The notes: a model not told the origin generated them from the sequence alone. A DNA stretch of 60,549 bases from an uncultured Verrucomicrobiota bacterium (GCA_903848465.1 CAINGK010000136.1:1-60549); one strand, 5' to 3'. Counted from the stretch's first letter, positions 8,186 to 16,669 are shown. Numbers and translations are program-made.

Positions 8186-9586
8186 TCACCGCATCGACTG
8201 CGGATCGGATACATCCACGATGACGCGGATCTGATTCACACCGTCTGCAATCGCCTGCCAGTCGAGCTTGAGCATGCGGCGATCTTGGCTCAGCGAGAGG
8301 TGGTCGCCGTTCTTGAGAGCACGCTGCGAGCCCTGCGAATAGTCGAAGCGCTTCTTTCCCAAGACTTGATCGCTGGCCTTGAGTTGATCGCCATCGGCGA
8401 TGATCGCGATGATCGGCCTGTCAAAGCTCACTTCGCCGACGAAGCGCCCGGGATTGGACTTGGTCGTATCCTCCGCCTGCGGCGGATGGTATTGGATGAG
8501 ATAAGTGTTCACGCGCCGCTTTTCAGGCCTGAGTGTCTCCTTTCGTCCGATAATTTCATCTGGCCCGTAGTCACCGGGTTCGGTGATGCTCACTGTGAAG
8601 TCCGTTCTCAGCTTGGTCGCGAACCGTTCTGGGAAGATCACTATGTTGTCGCCATCGGTGACATCCGCTGGATTCAGATGGGGCTGCGGAGAGGCGAAGC
8701 GGATCTTGCCTCCCGTGTTCACAACCCCAAACAACACCGGCCAGCCTCGGAAGGAGTGGGTATTGAACTTTCTGGGCGCGAGCAACCCCGGGCCTTCATT
8801 GAAAGTCACCTCACTGCCTTCATTAATAATCTTCTCCTCACGACTGGCGAGCGATGTCACCGCGACCTGCCCCTCATAGACCGCCACATCCGTCGCACTA
8901 TTCGTCCCTACAGAGACCCCGAAGGTCGTTCCGAGATCCACCACCTTGGCCCGCTCGGTGTGGACCTGGAATCCGATTCCATCCGGCGGGACATTAGCGG
9001 TGAGCTTTCCCGAATGAAGTCGTGTCTCACCAGGCCCGATGAGTTCGAGGTCAGCCGGACCTTCCAGAGTCAACCGGACGTCCTTGGCAAAATCGAGCCG
9101 CACCACGCCTGCTGCCAATCTTAGATGACCTTTCCTGACTCGCTCACCTGGAGCGAACTTTCGGTCACCAGACCATGTGGCATCGATCTGATGTGCCACG
9201 GTGGCGAGTGACTCGTCGGCCTTTGGCAAACTCCACATCACGAACAATCCCAGAGCGACCACCGCAGCCAAGCCCTTCACCCATTTCGCCGCTGGATACC
9301 ATTGCCTGCTCGGCTTCGAGGTTCTCAGCACAGACAACACCGCAGCCGAAATATCGCGAGATGTCCTGCCAGGAAGAATGCATTGCAGCACGTCCTTCAC
9401 CCTGCGGTCCGCTTCATCTAGCAGAGGCAGCCCACGCAGCGAATTTTGCAGGCGGAGTTCAATCAGAAACCGCTCCTTCAAATCCGCATCCGCCGCGAAA
9501 GCCGTGAGCAACTCCAGTGACGCATCATCACCGAGCGTCCCTTCTGCATAGGCCTCCAGCAGTTCGTTGAATCGTTCGTCATTCAT
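8186..9586 (-). CDS. FecR-domain membrane protein (putative anti-sigma factor)
   Basis: The protein has 466 residues. The N-terminus (NDERFNELLEAYAEGTLGDD) is an acidic cytoplasmic region like those of verrucomicrobial FecR/anti-sigma proteins. One transmembrane helix follows at about residues 102-121 (GLAAVVALGLFVMWSLP). Residues 160-270 form a FecR domain (RLDFAKDVRLTLEGPADLELI, VVDLGTTFGVSV..NSATDVAVYEGQVAVT). The C-terminal 200 residues have no clear family. The ATG overlaps the stop of the upstream sigma gene (ATGA), showing translational coupling. By family precedent it senses a periplasmic or surface state and controls the sigma factor; the signal is unknown. Confidence 0.85.
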   Translation of the reverse strand: MNDERFNELLEAYAEGTLGDDASLELLTAFAADADLKERFLIELRLQNSLRGLPLLDEADRRVKDVLQCILPGRTSRDISAAVLSVLRTSKPSRQWYPAAKWVKGLAAVVALGLFVMWSLPKADESLATVAHQIDATWSGDRKFAPGERVRKGHLRLAAGVVRLDFAKDVRLTLEGPADLELIGPGETRLHSGKLTANVPPDGIGFQVHTERAKVVDLGTTFGVSVGTNSATDVAVYEGQVAVTSLASREEKIINEGSEVTFNEGPGLLAPRKFNTHSFRGWPVLFGVVNTGGKIRFASPQPHLNPADVTDGDNIVIFPERFATKLRTDFTVSITEPGDYGPDEIIGRKETLRPEKRRVNTYLIQYHPPQAEDTTKSNPGRFVGEVSFDRPIIAIIADGDQLKASDQVLGKKRFDYSQGSQRALKNGDHLSLSQDRRMLKLDWQAIADGVNQIRVIVDVSDPQSMR

Positions 9587-10146
9587 GACACCCCTCCCGA
9601 TTGAAGTGATCTCTCCACGCACTCACGCAGCATCTTCCTGACCCGGTTCAACGTCGTCGTCACCCAACTTACTGTGCGCTGCTTCAGCTCCGCGATTTCT
9701 TTGCAACTCCGCTTGTTGAAGTAGCGCAGCGCCACCAGATCCGCAGCTTCGCGCCCCAGCTTCCCCACGCAGCCCCTTAGACCGGCCAATTGATCCAGGC
9801 GAAAATCGGGTTCGATGTCTTCCGTCAAAGCGGATGTAATCTCGTACTCCAACTGTTCGCGGAAACTCGACAGGTTGCTTGCCTCTAGCCGCTTCTTTTC
9901 TCGCTCCGTGAGGATCAAGTATTTGCAAGTCACGCAAAGCCAAACGCCAAACTCCTCGTCCGCCCGGAACTCTGCCAGCCTCTGGTAGGCGCGGATGAAA
10001 GTGAGCTGCACGACTTCCTCAGCCAGCGTCCAATCACTCAGCCGACGCAGCGCATAACCCAGCAGCATGTCCTGGTGCTCCCGCACGACCTCGCCATAAG
10101 CGTCGAGATCGCCATCTAAGATGCGTTGTTGAGTGAATGGGTTCAT
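9583..10146 (-). CDS. ECF sigma factor, Rhodopirellula/Verrucomicrobium family
   Basis: The protein has 187 residues. Region 2 spans about 10-85 (YGEVVREHQDMLLGYALRRL, AEEVVQLTFIRAYQRL, FRADEEFGVWL) and region 4 about 125-175, with a helix-turn-helix (SCKEIAELKQRTVSWVTTTL) that binds the -35 element. There is no region 1.1 or 3, as in ECF sigmas. It heads a probable operon with the FecR-like protein (ATGA overlap) and the GH144-like glucanase, so it likely drives expression of glucan-degrading or surface functions. The target promoter is not identifiable here. Confidence 0.9.
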   Translation of the reverse strand: MNPFTQQRILDGDLDAYGEVVREHQDMLLGYALRRLSDWTLAEEVVQLTFIRAYQRLAEFRADEEFGVWLCVTCKYLILTEREKKRLEASNLSSFREQLEYEITSALTEDIEPDFRLDQLAGLRGCVGKLGREAADLVALRYFNKRSCKEIAELKQRTVSWVTTTLNRVRKMLRECVERSLQSGGVS

Positions 10147-10317
10147 GCCGTTTCTGAAGTAGGGACCGAAGCGGTATTTGTCACAAAATATTTGTCCATC
10201 TGAGAGCAGAGCGCCGTACGAACACCAGAGCGCCCCGCGCTGGCCCTCGACAAAACATGCCGGGAGAGGGATAAGTGAACGTTCCAGGGTGACTGGAGTC
10301 GTAATTCACCTCCCTCA

Positions 10318-12750
10318 ATGCACTTGGTTCCCCGGCTATCCCGCTCACGCAGATTCGCCTCGCGCACGCTCGCGGTGCTGCTAGCGGGTGCGTTGCTGCG
10401 GCTGACGGCGGCGGGGCAGGCGGTGCCGGATTATGTGGAGGGCGAGGTCATCGTGACTTTCAAGGCCACGGCCACGCTCGCCAGTGCGACTGCGACGCTG
10501 AACAAGAGAGCACTGGGCTTTACGCGGCATTTTGCGTGGCTTTCCAGTAAGCGCCAGTGCCAGACGGGCCTGGTTCATCATGCGACCAAAACGACGACGG
10601 CGCTGATCGCTGACCTCAAGAACGACCCTGATGTGGAGACGGTGGAGCCGAACTACCTGCGCTATGTCTCCACTACGCCGAATGACACGCGCTTTGCGGA
10701 AATGTGGGCGCTGCAAAATACCGGACAAAGTGCAAACGGCACAACGGGGACGTCGGGTGCAGATACGAAATTTCTGCCCGCTCGCGCGATGGCGCGGACG
10801 ATCAACCCCGCGCAGGTGGTGGTGGCAGTGGTGGACACGGGCGTGGATTTTGTGCATCCCGACTTGGCTGCGAACATGTGGGTGAACAGCGGCGAGATCG
10901 CGGGCAACGGGGTCGATGATGACGGCAATAACTACGTTGACGATGTGAACGGCTTTGACTTCGTGGGCGGCACCGGTGCGCCGTCGGACTCCGGCTACCA
11001 TGGCACGCATGTGTCAGGCACGATCGCGGCGGTGGGGAACAATGCGCTAGGGACCATCGGTGTGAATGAGCGGGCGCAGATCATGGCCTGCAAAGTGTCC
11101 TCGGACGGGAACACGATCAGCACTGCGGCGGAAATCACGGCACTGCAGTACATCGCGCAGATGAAGAGCCGGGGGGTGAACATTGTGGCGGTGAATGCCT
11201 CCTATGGCGGCGGCAGCAGCAGCAGCTCCGAAAGCGCGGCGATCCAGGCCCTGTCTGACGCTGGTATCCTGTTCTGCGCTGCTGCTGGGAACGCCAGCAC
11301 CAACAACGACACGACGGCAGATTATCCGGGCAACTACCGGCTGGCCAACATGATCGTGGTGGCGGCAACGGACCAGAATGACGCGCTGGCGAGCTACTCG
11401 AACTATGGGGCGGCGAATGTGGACATCGCGGCTCCGGGTTCGAACATCCTTTCATTGCAGCCCTCGACGGTCAGCTTTCAGGCCGGGGGCACGACGTATG
11501 CCTCGACACCCCTCACATTCACTGGCCTGACACCGGGTGTGAGCGGCAACCTGGTGGATTGTGGTATCGGCAACCCTGCCGATTTCCCGCCGGCGGTGAG
11601 CGGCAACATCGCCCTGATTTCCCGTGGCACGCTGACCTTTGCCACCAAGGCGACGAATGCCAAAGCAGCGGGTGCCACTGCGGTGATCATTTATAACAAC
11701 ACCACGGGAGCCCTCACCTTCACGCTGGGCAGCGCCTTGGCGTGGCTGCCGGTGTATGCCATCTCCCAGGCGGATGGTCTGGCGCTCAAGGCGGCACTGC
11801 CGAAAACAGGGACGCTTTCCGTCACGGGCAACTACCAGTTTCTCAATGGCACCTCCATGGCTACGCCGCATGTGACGGGGGCCGCAGCCCTGGCGGGGAC
11901 GAACAACCCGGAAGAAACGATGGCGCAGCGCCGCCAGCGCATTCTTGCTGCGGTGGATGCCAAAGCTGGACTCAGCGGCAAGGTGGCCACGGGCGGGCGG
12001 CTGAACCTGCTGCGCGTGGTGGATGCGAATCAGAACGGCGTGGCGGACTGGTATGAGCTCTTGCGCTCGCTCTCTCCGGCCCTGACAACCGCATCGCCAC
12101 TGGCAGGCGGGCTGACCGGCACGACCTACAGCCAGACCTTTGCGGCAGGCGGGGGCACGGCACCGTACGTTTATGCGATCAGCGGCGGTGCGGTGCCTGC
12201 AGGACTGAGCCTGAGCGGCGCGGGCGTGCTAAGCGGCACGCCGACGGCGGGGGGCACTTTTTCTTTCATCGTGCAGGCGACGGATGCTGTGGCACTGACC
12301 GCGCAGAAAACTTACGGTCTGACGATTCAAACGCCGTTCACTGCGTGGACGACGGCCAAATTCACCGTGGCTGAGCAGGCGGACCCAACGGTCAGCGGTG
12401 CTCTGGCGGACCCCAACCACAATGGCCTACCGAATCTGCTGGAGTATGCGCTGAACCGGGACCCGAAGGCGCTCAATTTCAGCCCGCCGCTTGGCAGCAG
12501 TTGGCGAACGAACAACGGCAGCACTTTCCTGACGGTGTCCTACACCCGCCTCCTGGGTGCCGCTGGCATCAGCTACATTGTAGAGGTGTCCCAGGACCTG
12601 CTGACGTGGAACTCGGGCAGCCTCTACACGCAGGAAGTGAGTGCCGTCGATGACGGGAACGGACTGACGCAGACGGTCACCGTGCAGACGCTGCAGCCGG
12701 TCAGCGGGACGCCGCACCTTTTCACCCGGCTGCGGGTGACGCAGCCGTGA
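10318..12750 (+). CDS. Secreted subtilisin-like serine protease (S8) with PA and Ig-like domains
   Basis: The protein has 810 residues. A signal peptide (about 1-34, ending TAAGQA) and an I9-like propeptide (40-115, YVEGEVIVTFKA...PNYLRY) precede the S8 domain. The catalytic triad is D173 (VVDTGVDFVHPDL), H228 (GYHGTHVSGTIA) and S513 (NGTSMATPHV), with the oxyanion Asn region AAAGNAS near 322-327. A PA domain (about 385-505) is inserted before the Ser motif, as in many extracellular subtilases. Residues 590-680 form an Ig-like He_PIG repeat (VPAGLSLSGAGVLSGTPT). The C-terminus carries the module shared with the glucanase. Gene orientation is divergent from the sigma factor, with 171 bases between starts. 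It probably acts outside the cell on proteins. Confidence 0.93.
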   Translation: MHLVPRLSRSRRFASRTLAVLLAGALLRLTAAGQAVPDYVEGEVIVTFKATATLASATATLNKRALGFTRHFAWLSSKRQCQTGLVHHATKTTTALIADLKNDPDVETVEPNYLRYVSTTPNDTRFAEMWALQNTGQSANGTTGTSGADTKFLPARAMARTINPAQVVVAVVDTGVDFVHPDLAANMWVNSGEIAGNGVDDDGNNYVDDVNGFDFVGGTGAPSDSGYHGTHVSGTIAAVGNNALGTIGVNERAQIMACKVSSDGNTISTAAEITALQYIAQMKSRGVNIVAVNASYGGGSSSSSESAAIQALSDAGILFCAAAGNASTNNDTTADYPGNYRLANMIVVAATDQNDALASYSNYGAANVDIAAPGSNILSLQPSTVSFQAGGTTYASTPLTFTGLTPGVSGNLVDCGIGNPADFPPAVSGNIALISRGTLTFATKATNAKAAGATAVIIYNNTTGALTFTLGSALAWLPVYAISQADGLALKAALPKTGTLSVTGNYQFLNGTSMATPHVTGAAALAGTNNPEETMAQRRQRILAAVDAKAGLSGKVATGGRLNLLRVVDANQNGVADWYELLRSLSPALTTASPLAGGLTGTTYSQTFAAGGGTAPYVYAISGGAVPAGLSLSGAGVLSGTPTAGGTFSFIVQATDAVALTAQKTYGLTIQTPFTAWTTAKFTVAEQADPTVSGALADPNHNGLPNLLEYALNRDPKALNFSPPLGSSWRTNNGSTFLTVSYTRLLGAAGISYIVEVSQDLLTWNSGSLYTQEVSAVDDGNGLTQTVTVQTLQPVSGTPHLFTRLRVTQP

Positions 12751-12840
12751 AGCAGCAGGAAACCTCCCCTTCCCTGTTCGCAGCGAAAGGGTTTGTGCTG
12801 GTCAATGAACGCTGGAGGCAGTGGCGCTGTCAGCATCTTT

Positions 12841-12993
12841 ATGACTGATAAACCCAACCTGACTCCCAAAGAGAAAGAAATTCAAAGCCTCTTCGCCCGG
12901 GGGAAATCGCCCGATACCATTGCCATCCGCCTCGGCATCAAAATCTCCAAGGTGCTGATGGTGATCGCGATGGTGCCCAAGCCGTTGGTTTGA
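12841..12993 (+). CDS. Small LuxR-type helix-turn-helix protein (hypothetical)
   Basis: The frame encodes 50 residues from the ATG at 12841; an upstream in-frame ATG at 12793 would add 16 residues. The sequence NLTPKEKEIQSLFARGKSPDTIAIRLGIKISKV matches the GerE/LuxR HTH pattern (LT..E.EI..L.A.G.S...IA..L.I...TV) but is shorter than a complete four-helix domain and lacks any sensor. It sits about 90 bases after the subtilase stop in the same direction. It could be a small regulator, or the remnant of a larger LuxR-type gene. Confidence 0.4.
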   Translation: MTDKPNLTPKEKEIQSLFARGKSPDTIAIRLGIKISKVLMVIAMVPKPLV

Positions 12994-13301
12994 CGTGGGT
13001 GAGATGGCTTGGCGTTGCAGGGCGCAAATCAGGCAGCGGCCTGCGCGCAGGGCTTGATGTGCTTTAAAACGAGCCGCATCTCGGCAACGACCAGATGAAG
13101 GTCATAGCTGTCTGGCAGGTTCATCCACACTAGGGCGGCACCAAGAACCGCGCAGCCAGCGCAAGGGACAGTCAGCGCTAATGGAATCCACTATGCTGAA
13201 ATTGCGGTGCATCATGACGGCAGGTACCGTATCGGACGACAATATCGCAAATTCCGCAGCAGGGCATCATAGCTCCCGTGAACACAAACCACGAACGCGC
13301 T
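12994..13301. other. Intergenic stretch without a supported gene
   Basis: No recognisable gene. On the minus strand a short frame ending at about 13031 encodes a hydrophobic segment (VPCAGCAVLGAALVWMNLP) and a tail without known similarity; it lacks a clear start codon at the right place. It may be a remnant of a small membrane protein or chance. The right end carries the leader of the AraC-type gene. Confidence 0.3.
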
Positions 13302-14120
13302 ATGAACACCTGCACCGCCCATACCTCCCCCCGCCAACGTTTCATCCTGAATCTTGCTGAGAGCGAACTGTTCCAGCACTACCAGAAGGCCTTCCACACG
13401 CTGACCAGCCTGCCGCTGAGCCTGGAAGCTACTCAGGATGACTCCCCCATCAATGACGTTGTGACCCGCCAGGGCGTCGCCGGAGTGGTGGAAACCAAGG
13501 TTCCGGTGCGCGTGGGTAAAAACACCATCGCCCTCATGCTGACCGGTGCCGTGCGCCTCCAGCCTGCCAGTGCCGAAAACTTCGCTCCAGTGGCCAAGGC
13601 GCTTCTCGATGACAACCGCACCGCCGCAGAAATCCGTGGTGCCAAGGTACACTTCGAACACGTCCCCGTGATGGAACCCGCTCGCTATGAGGCCGCCGTG
13701 GCCATCCTGCAATCCTTTGCGCTCCAGCTCGGAGACTGCGCGCACCGCCTGCTTTTTGCCACCGCCACGCATGAGCCCGAAGCCGTGCGCAATGCCAAGA
13801 CCTTCATTCACGCCCATCTGGCCGAGCCGATGTCCCTCGAAGCCGTGGCCAGCGCGGTGAACGTGAGTCCCTTCCACTTCTGCAAGCTCTTCAAGCGCGC
13901 CACCGGCCTGACCTTCACCGACTTCGTGAACCGCGCCCGCGTGGAAAAGGCCAAGCGCATGCTGATGAAGCCTGCCGCCCGCATCACCGAAGTGGCCTAC
14001 GACGTGGGCTTCCAGAGCCTGTCCCATTTCAACCGCAGCTTCCGCCGCATCGCCGATGAATCCCCCACGGAATTCCGCAGCCGCATGAAGCACGGCGGTC
14101 CGGCCCTGATGGCCGCGTAA
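13302..14120 (+). CDS. AraC-family transcriptional regulator with PocR-like sensory domain
   Basis: The protein has 272 residues from the ATG at 13302; an in-frame GTG at 13278 would add eight. Residues about 15-155 resemble a PocR-type ligand-binding domain (F..YQKAF...T.LPLSL). Residues 170-265 contain two AraC helix-turn-helix motifs (SLEAVASAVNVSPFHFCKLF and ITEVAYDVGFQSLSHFNRSF), with the classical ending FRRIADESPTEFR. It probably senses a small molecule and controls sugar or alcohol metabolism genes. The nearest candidate target is the downstream Gfo/Idh/MocA gene, but a terminator and a palindromic element separate them. Confidence 0.9.
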   Translation: MNTCTAHTSPRQRFILNLAESELFQHYQKAFHTLTSLPLSLEATQDDSPINDVVTRQGVAGVVETKVPVRVGKNTIALMLTGAVRLQPASAENFAPVAKALLDDNRTAAEIRGAKVHFEHVPVMEPARYEAAVAILQSFALQLGDCAHRLLFATATHEPEAVRNAKTFIHAHLAEPMSLEAVASAVNVSPFHFCKLFKRATGLTFTDFVNRARVEKAKRMLMKPAARITEVAYDVGFQSLSHFNRSFRRIADESPTEFRSRMKHGGPALMAA

Positions 14121-14165
14121 ACTTTGTCGCCATGCGCACCGCTCTGCGGTGTTTCGACGACATAG

Positions 14166-14216
14166 CCCCGGAGAGGACGCCTGAGCGCGTTGGGTTTGCC
14201 TCTTCGGGGTTTTTTG
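14166..14216 (+). terminator. Rho-independent terminator after the AraC-type gene
   Basis: The arms ccccggagagg (14166-14176) and cctcttcgggg (14199-14209) pair over 11 positions with one mismatch and enclose a 22-base loop. The right arm is followed at once by seven T. It lies 45 bases past the stop codon. Confidence 0.8.
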
Positions 14217-14235
14217 TGCCCGGATGCTGCCACCC

Positions 14236-14361
14236 ACCTCAAAAATCAGCAATCGTTTGCTCAACAATCGTCAATCGCTCCCGCTCAGCGCAGCCGCTGC
14301 GATGTCGTCCCCCCCGGATTGATTGAGGATTGTCGAACATTCGATTGTTGATTTTTGAGGT
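14236..14361. repeat. Long imperfect palindrome (MITE/REP-like element)
   Basis: The outer arms acctcaaaaatcagcaatcg and cgattgttgatttttgaggt pair with one mismatch. The similarity continues inward, so that roughly 46-base arms pair with about nine mismatches around a GC-rich centre. The AT-rich arms differ from the surrounding coding sequence. It contains no gene. It looks like a non-autonomous palindromic mobile element or a structured RNA; the first seems likelier. Confidence 0.65.
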
Positions 14362-14465
14362 TTCCCAGCCGCAACCCGGCGCACGGATGCACTTGACCCC
14401 CCGCACCCTCTGCGCACACTCGACTTCCCTTTCTCAACCACCCCACACTTCAGCACAGCACTTTT

Positions 14466-15692
14466 ATGAGCCGGAAAATTCGTTATGGCATGATCGGCGG
14501 CGGACGCGGCGCCTTCATTGGCGGCGTTCATCGCATCGCAGCATCGATCGATCAGCAGATTGAACTCGTCAGCGGCGCTTTTTCCTCCGACCCCCAGCGC
14601 TCCAAGGACAGCGGCGCGGACTTCCACCTGCCTGCCGAGCGCTGCTACGGCAACTTTGAAGAGATGCTCCGCACGGAGTCCGCGCTGCCTGCAGACAAGC
14701 GCATGGACTTCGTTTCCATCGTCACGCCGAACCACGTACACTTCGCTGCCGCCAAAGCCGCGCTGGAGGCCGGCTTCCACGTGCTCTCAGACAAGCCCGC
14801 CACCTTCAACCTCGCGCAGGCCAAGGAACTGGCGGAGATCGTCAAGGCCACCGGCAAGCTCTATGGCGTGACTTACAACTACACCGGCTACCCGCTCATG
14901 CGCCAGGCCCGGCAGATGATCGAAGAAGGCAAGCTCGGCGAGATCCGCAAAGTCGTCGTCGAATACCCGCAGGGCTGGCTGGCCACCATGCTGGAAAACA
15001 CCGGACAGAAACAGGCTGCCTGGCGTGTGGACCCCGCCATCTGCGGTGCGGCGGGCTGCATGGGAGACATCGGCACGCACGCGATCAACCTCGCGGAATA
15101 CGTGACCGGTTTGCATATCAAGGAGCTGGCCGCAGACCTCACCATCTTCCTGGCCAAAGAAGGCCGCCGTCTGGAAGACGATGGCAACGTGCTGCTGCGC
15201 TTCACCAACGGCGCCAAGGGCGTGCTGCACTCCAGCCAGATCAGCGTCGGCTGTGAAAACAACCTGAGCCTCCGCGTCTATGGCTCCCTGGGCGGCATCG
15301 AGTGGTCGCAGCTTGATCCCAATACGATGATTGTCACCTCCCTGGACAAGCCGAAGCAGATCTACCGCACCGGCATGGGCTACCTCGGCAGCGCCGCCGC
15401 CGCCGCCACGCGCACGCCCTCCGGCCATCCCGAAGGCTATCTGGAAGGCTTCGCGAACATCTATCGCAACTTCGCCAACCACGTCCGCGCCGTCAGCAAC
15501 GGCACCACGCCGAACCCCTTGGACATGGACTACCCGACTATCGAAGAAGGCGTGGCTGGCATGGCATTCATCGAAGCTGTCGTCGCATCCTCCGCAAACA
15601 ATGCGGCGTGGACGCCGCTGGACTATACGGCCAGCACACGCGGGAAGTATGGCGATGCGACGCTGAGCAGTGAGCGAGGTGGGTTGTCGTAA
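14466..15692 (+). CDS. Gfo/Idh/MocA-family oxidoreductase
   Basis: The protein has 408 residues. The N-terminal Rossmann fold has the motif YGMIGGGRGAFIGGVH for NAD(P) binding. The family EKP motif appears as SDKPATF (Lys retained), and the C-terminal domain has GDIGTHAINLAEYVTG, where the His is the usual catalytic or metal-neighbour residue. Such enzymes oxidise or reduce sugars, inositols and similar polyols in the cytosol. The EKP Glu is Asp here, which is tolerated in the family. The substrate cannot be assigned. A strong terminator follows the stop codon. Confidence 0.9.
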   Translation: MSRKIRYGMIGGGRGAFIGGVHRIAASIDQQIELVSGAFSSDPQRSKDSGADFHLPAERCYGNFEEMLRTESALPADKRMDFVSIVTPNHVHFAAAKAALEAGFHVLSDKPATFNLAQAKELAEIVKATGKLYGVTYNYTGYPLMRQARQMIEEGKLGEIRKVVVEYPQGWLATMLENTGQKQAAWRVDPAICGAAGCMGDIGTHAINLAEYVTGLHIKELAADLTIFLAKEGRRLEDDGNVLLRFTNGAKGVLHSSQISVGCENNLSLRVYGSLGGIEWSQLDPNTMIVTSLDKPKQIYRTGMGYLGSAAAAATRTPSGHPEGYLEGFANIYRNFANHVRAVSNGTTPNPLDMDYPTIEEGVAGMAFIEAVVASSANNAAWTPLDYTASTRGKYGDATLSSERGGLS

Positions 15693-15711
15693 GAGCAGGA
15701 GTTGATTCTTG

Positions 15712-15747
15712 GAGCGATGCTGGCGAGGGCTGGCATCGCTCTTTTTT
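15712..15747 (+). terminator. Rho-independent terminator after the Gfo/Idh/MocA gene
   Basis: Perfect 9-bp arms gagcgatgc (15712-15720) and gcatcgctc (15733-15741) are separated by 12 bases and followed by six T. It starts 20 bases after the stop codon. Confidence 0.9.
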
Positions 15748-15809
15748 GGACACCCCTCACCGTAGTTCGTGCTCTATGGCGTTTTTTAAAACTCATTTCC
15801 GGCAAGGAG

Positions 15810-15937
15810 GATGGCGGAGCCATCCCAGCCTGTAGCGAGGGGTTGAGCGAAGCGACACCCCTCGTCCGAAAGCCCAGCAGCCCCCTTCACGCACCCGCAT
15901 CGCGTAGCGATGCCAGCCTGAGCGTCCCATACGCTCT
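15810..15937. repeat. Left REP array of the RAYT element
   Basis: Several small palindromes lie in series: gatggcggagccatc, a cgaggggt/acccctcg hairpin around gagcgaagcga, gcatcgcgtagcgatgc, and gagcgt/acgctc. The whole array reappears as the reverse complement at 16543-16669. The first 58 bases match with one or two changes, as does the last hairpin block; the middle about 30 bases have diverged. Confidence 0.85.
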
Positions 15938-15973
15938 CGCCGGCATAGGCATGGACGCCCCAGCAAACCTTCA

Positions 15974-16420
15974 TCACTCCAAATACTTCGGCTCAAAATT
16001 CACGCCGGACTTCTTCAGCATGATCTCCAGTTCCTCCCGGAAACTGCGCGTGCGATGATGCTCCTCCTGCCCGCGCACATACGCCACCACCTCCGGCAGC
16101 ACCGACGCGCTCACCGTGAAGGCCGCGTAGCCGTCCTGCCAGGCAAACTCCGGCACATGCATCTCCTCATGCACCCAAACCGAGGATGCCTTCTTCAACT
16201 CCTGCAGCACCTTCGAGATCATGTGCGTGGGTTTCAGCGAAACCACCAGATGCACGTGGTCCGCCACCCCGCCAACCTCGTGTGAATGCGCACCCAGCCC
16301 GCGCAGGGTGCCGCCGAGATACTCCCACAAACGCGAGCGCCATTCGCGGGAGATCCACGGCTCGCGGTTTCTCGCGGAGAAAACGATGTGGTAATGCAGG
16401 CTGGTGAAGGTGTTGGGCAT
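15974..16420 (-). CDS. REP-associated tyrosine transposase (RAYT, Y1/IS200-like)
   Basis: The protein has 148 residues from the ATG before PNTFTSLHYHIVFS. The HUH metal-binding motif is H55-V-H57 in GVADHVHLVV. The YxxxQ motif of Y1 transposases is present as Y114-V-R-G-Q118, giving the likely catalytic tyrosine. The remaining residues (FAWQDGYAAFTVS, EEHHRTRSFREE) are typical of this subfamily. It nicks and joins single-stranded DNA at REP palindromes. All key residues are intact, so the protein may be active. An extension to 16444 is possible but not needed. Confidence 0.93.
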   Translation of the reverse strand: MPNTFTSLHYHIVFSARNREPWISREWRSRLWEYLGGTLRGLGAHSHEVGGVADHVHLVVSLKPTHMISKVLQELKKASSVWVHEEMHVPEFAWQDGYAAFTVSASVLPEVVAYVRGQEEHHRTRSFREELEIMLKKSGVNFEPKYLE

Positions 16421-16542
16421 GGTGCGGAAAGGCTGGCACTGCATTGCGGTGCTTTTCTACGCATGCAAGATACGAGCAGGTGCTGCTGCGCTCAACTCTT
16501 CGCTGCTCGTCATCCTTGTCCGTGAGAAACGGGAGGAAAGGA

Positions 16543-16669
16543 GAGCGTTGGGGACGCTCGTGCTGGCATCGCTACGCGATGCTTGGGCCTTGGCGAGAAC
16601 GACGCGCGCGCTGACGAGGGGTGTCGCTTCGCTCAACCCCTCGCTACAGGCTGAGATGGCTCCGCCATC
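16543..16669. repeat. Right REP array of the RAYT element (inverted)
   Basis: This is the reverse complement of the array at 15810-15937: the gagcgt/acgctc hairpin, gcatcgctacgcgatgc, the cgaggggt/acccctcg hairpin and gatggctccgccatc occur in mirror order. Conservation is highest at the outer end (about 16612-16669). Confidence 0.85.

Larger units (their letters stand above)
15810..16669. mobile_element. REPtron: RAYT transposase flanked by inverted REP arrays
   Basis: A Y1-type transposase gene (15974-16420) lies between two arrays of REP-like palindromes in inverted orientation. RAYTs are known to be associated with such palindromes and to process them as single-stranded DNA. The arrangement therefore looks like a complete unit of about 860 bases. 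No target-site duplication was identified, as expected for this class. Confidence 0.75.
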
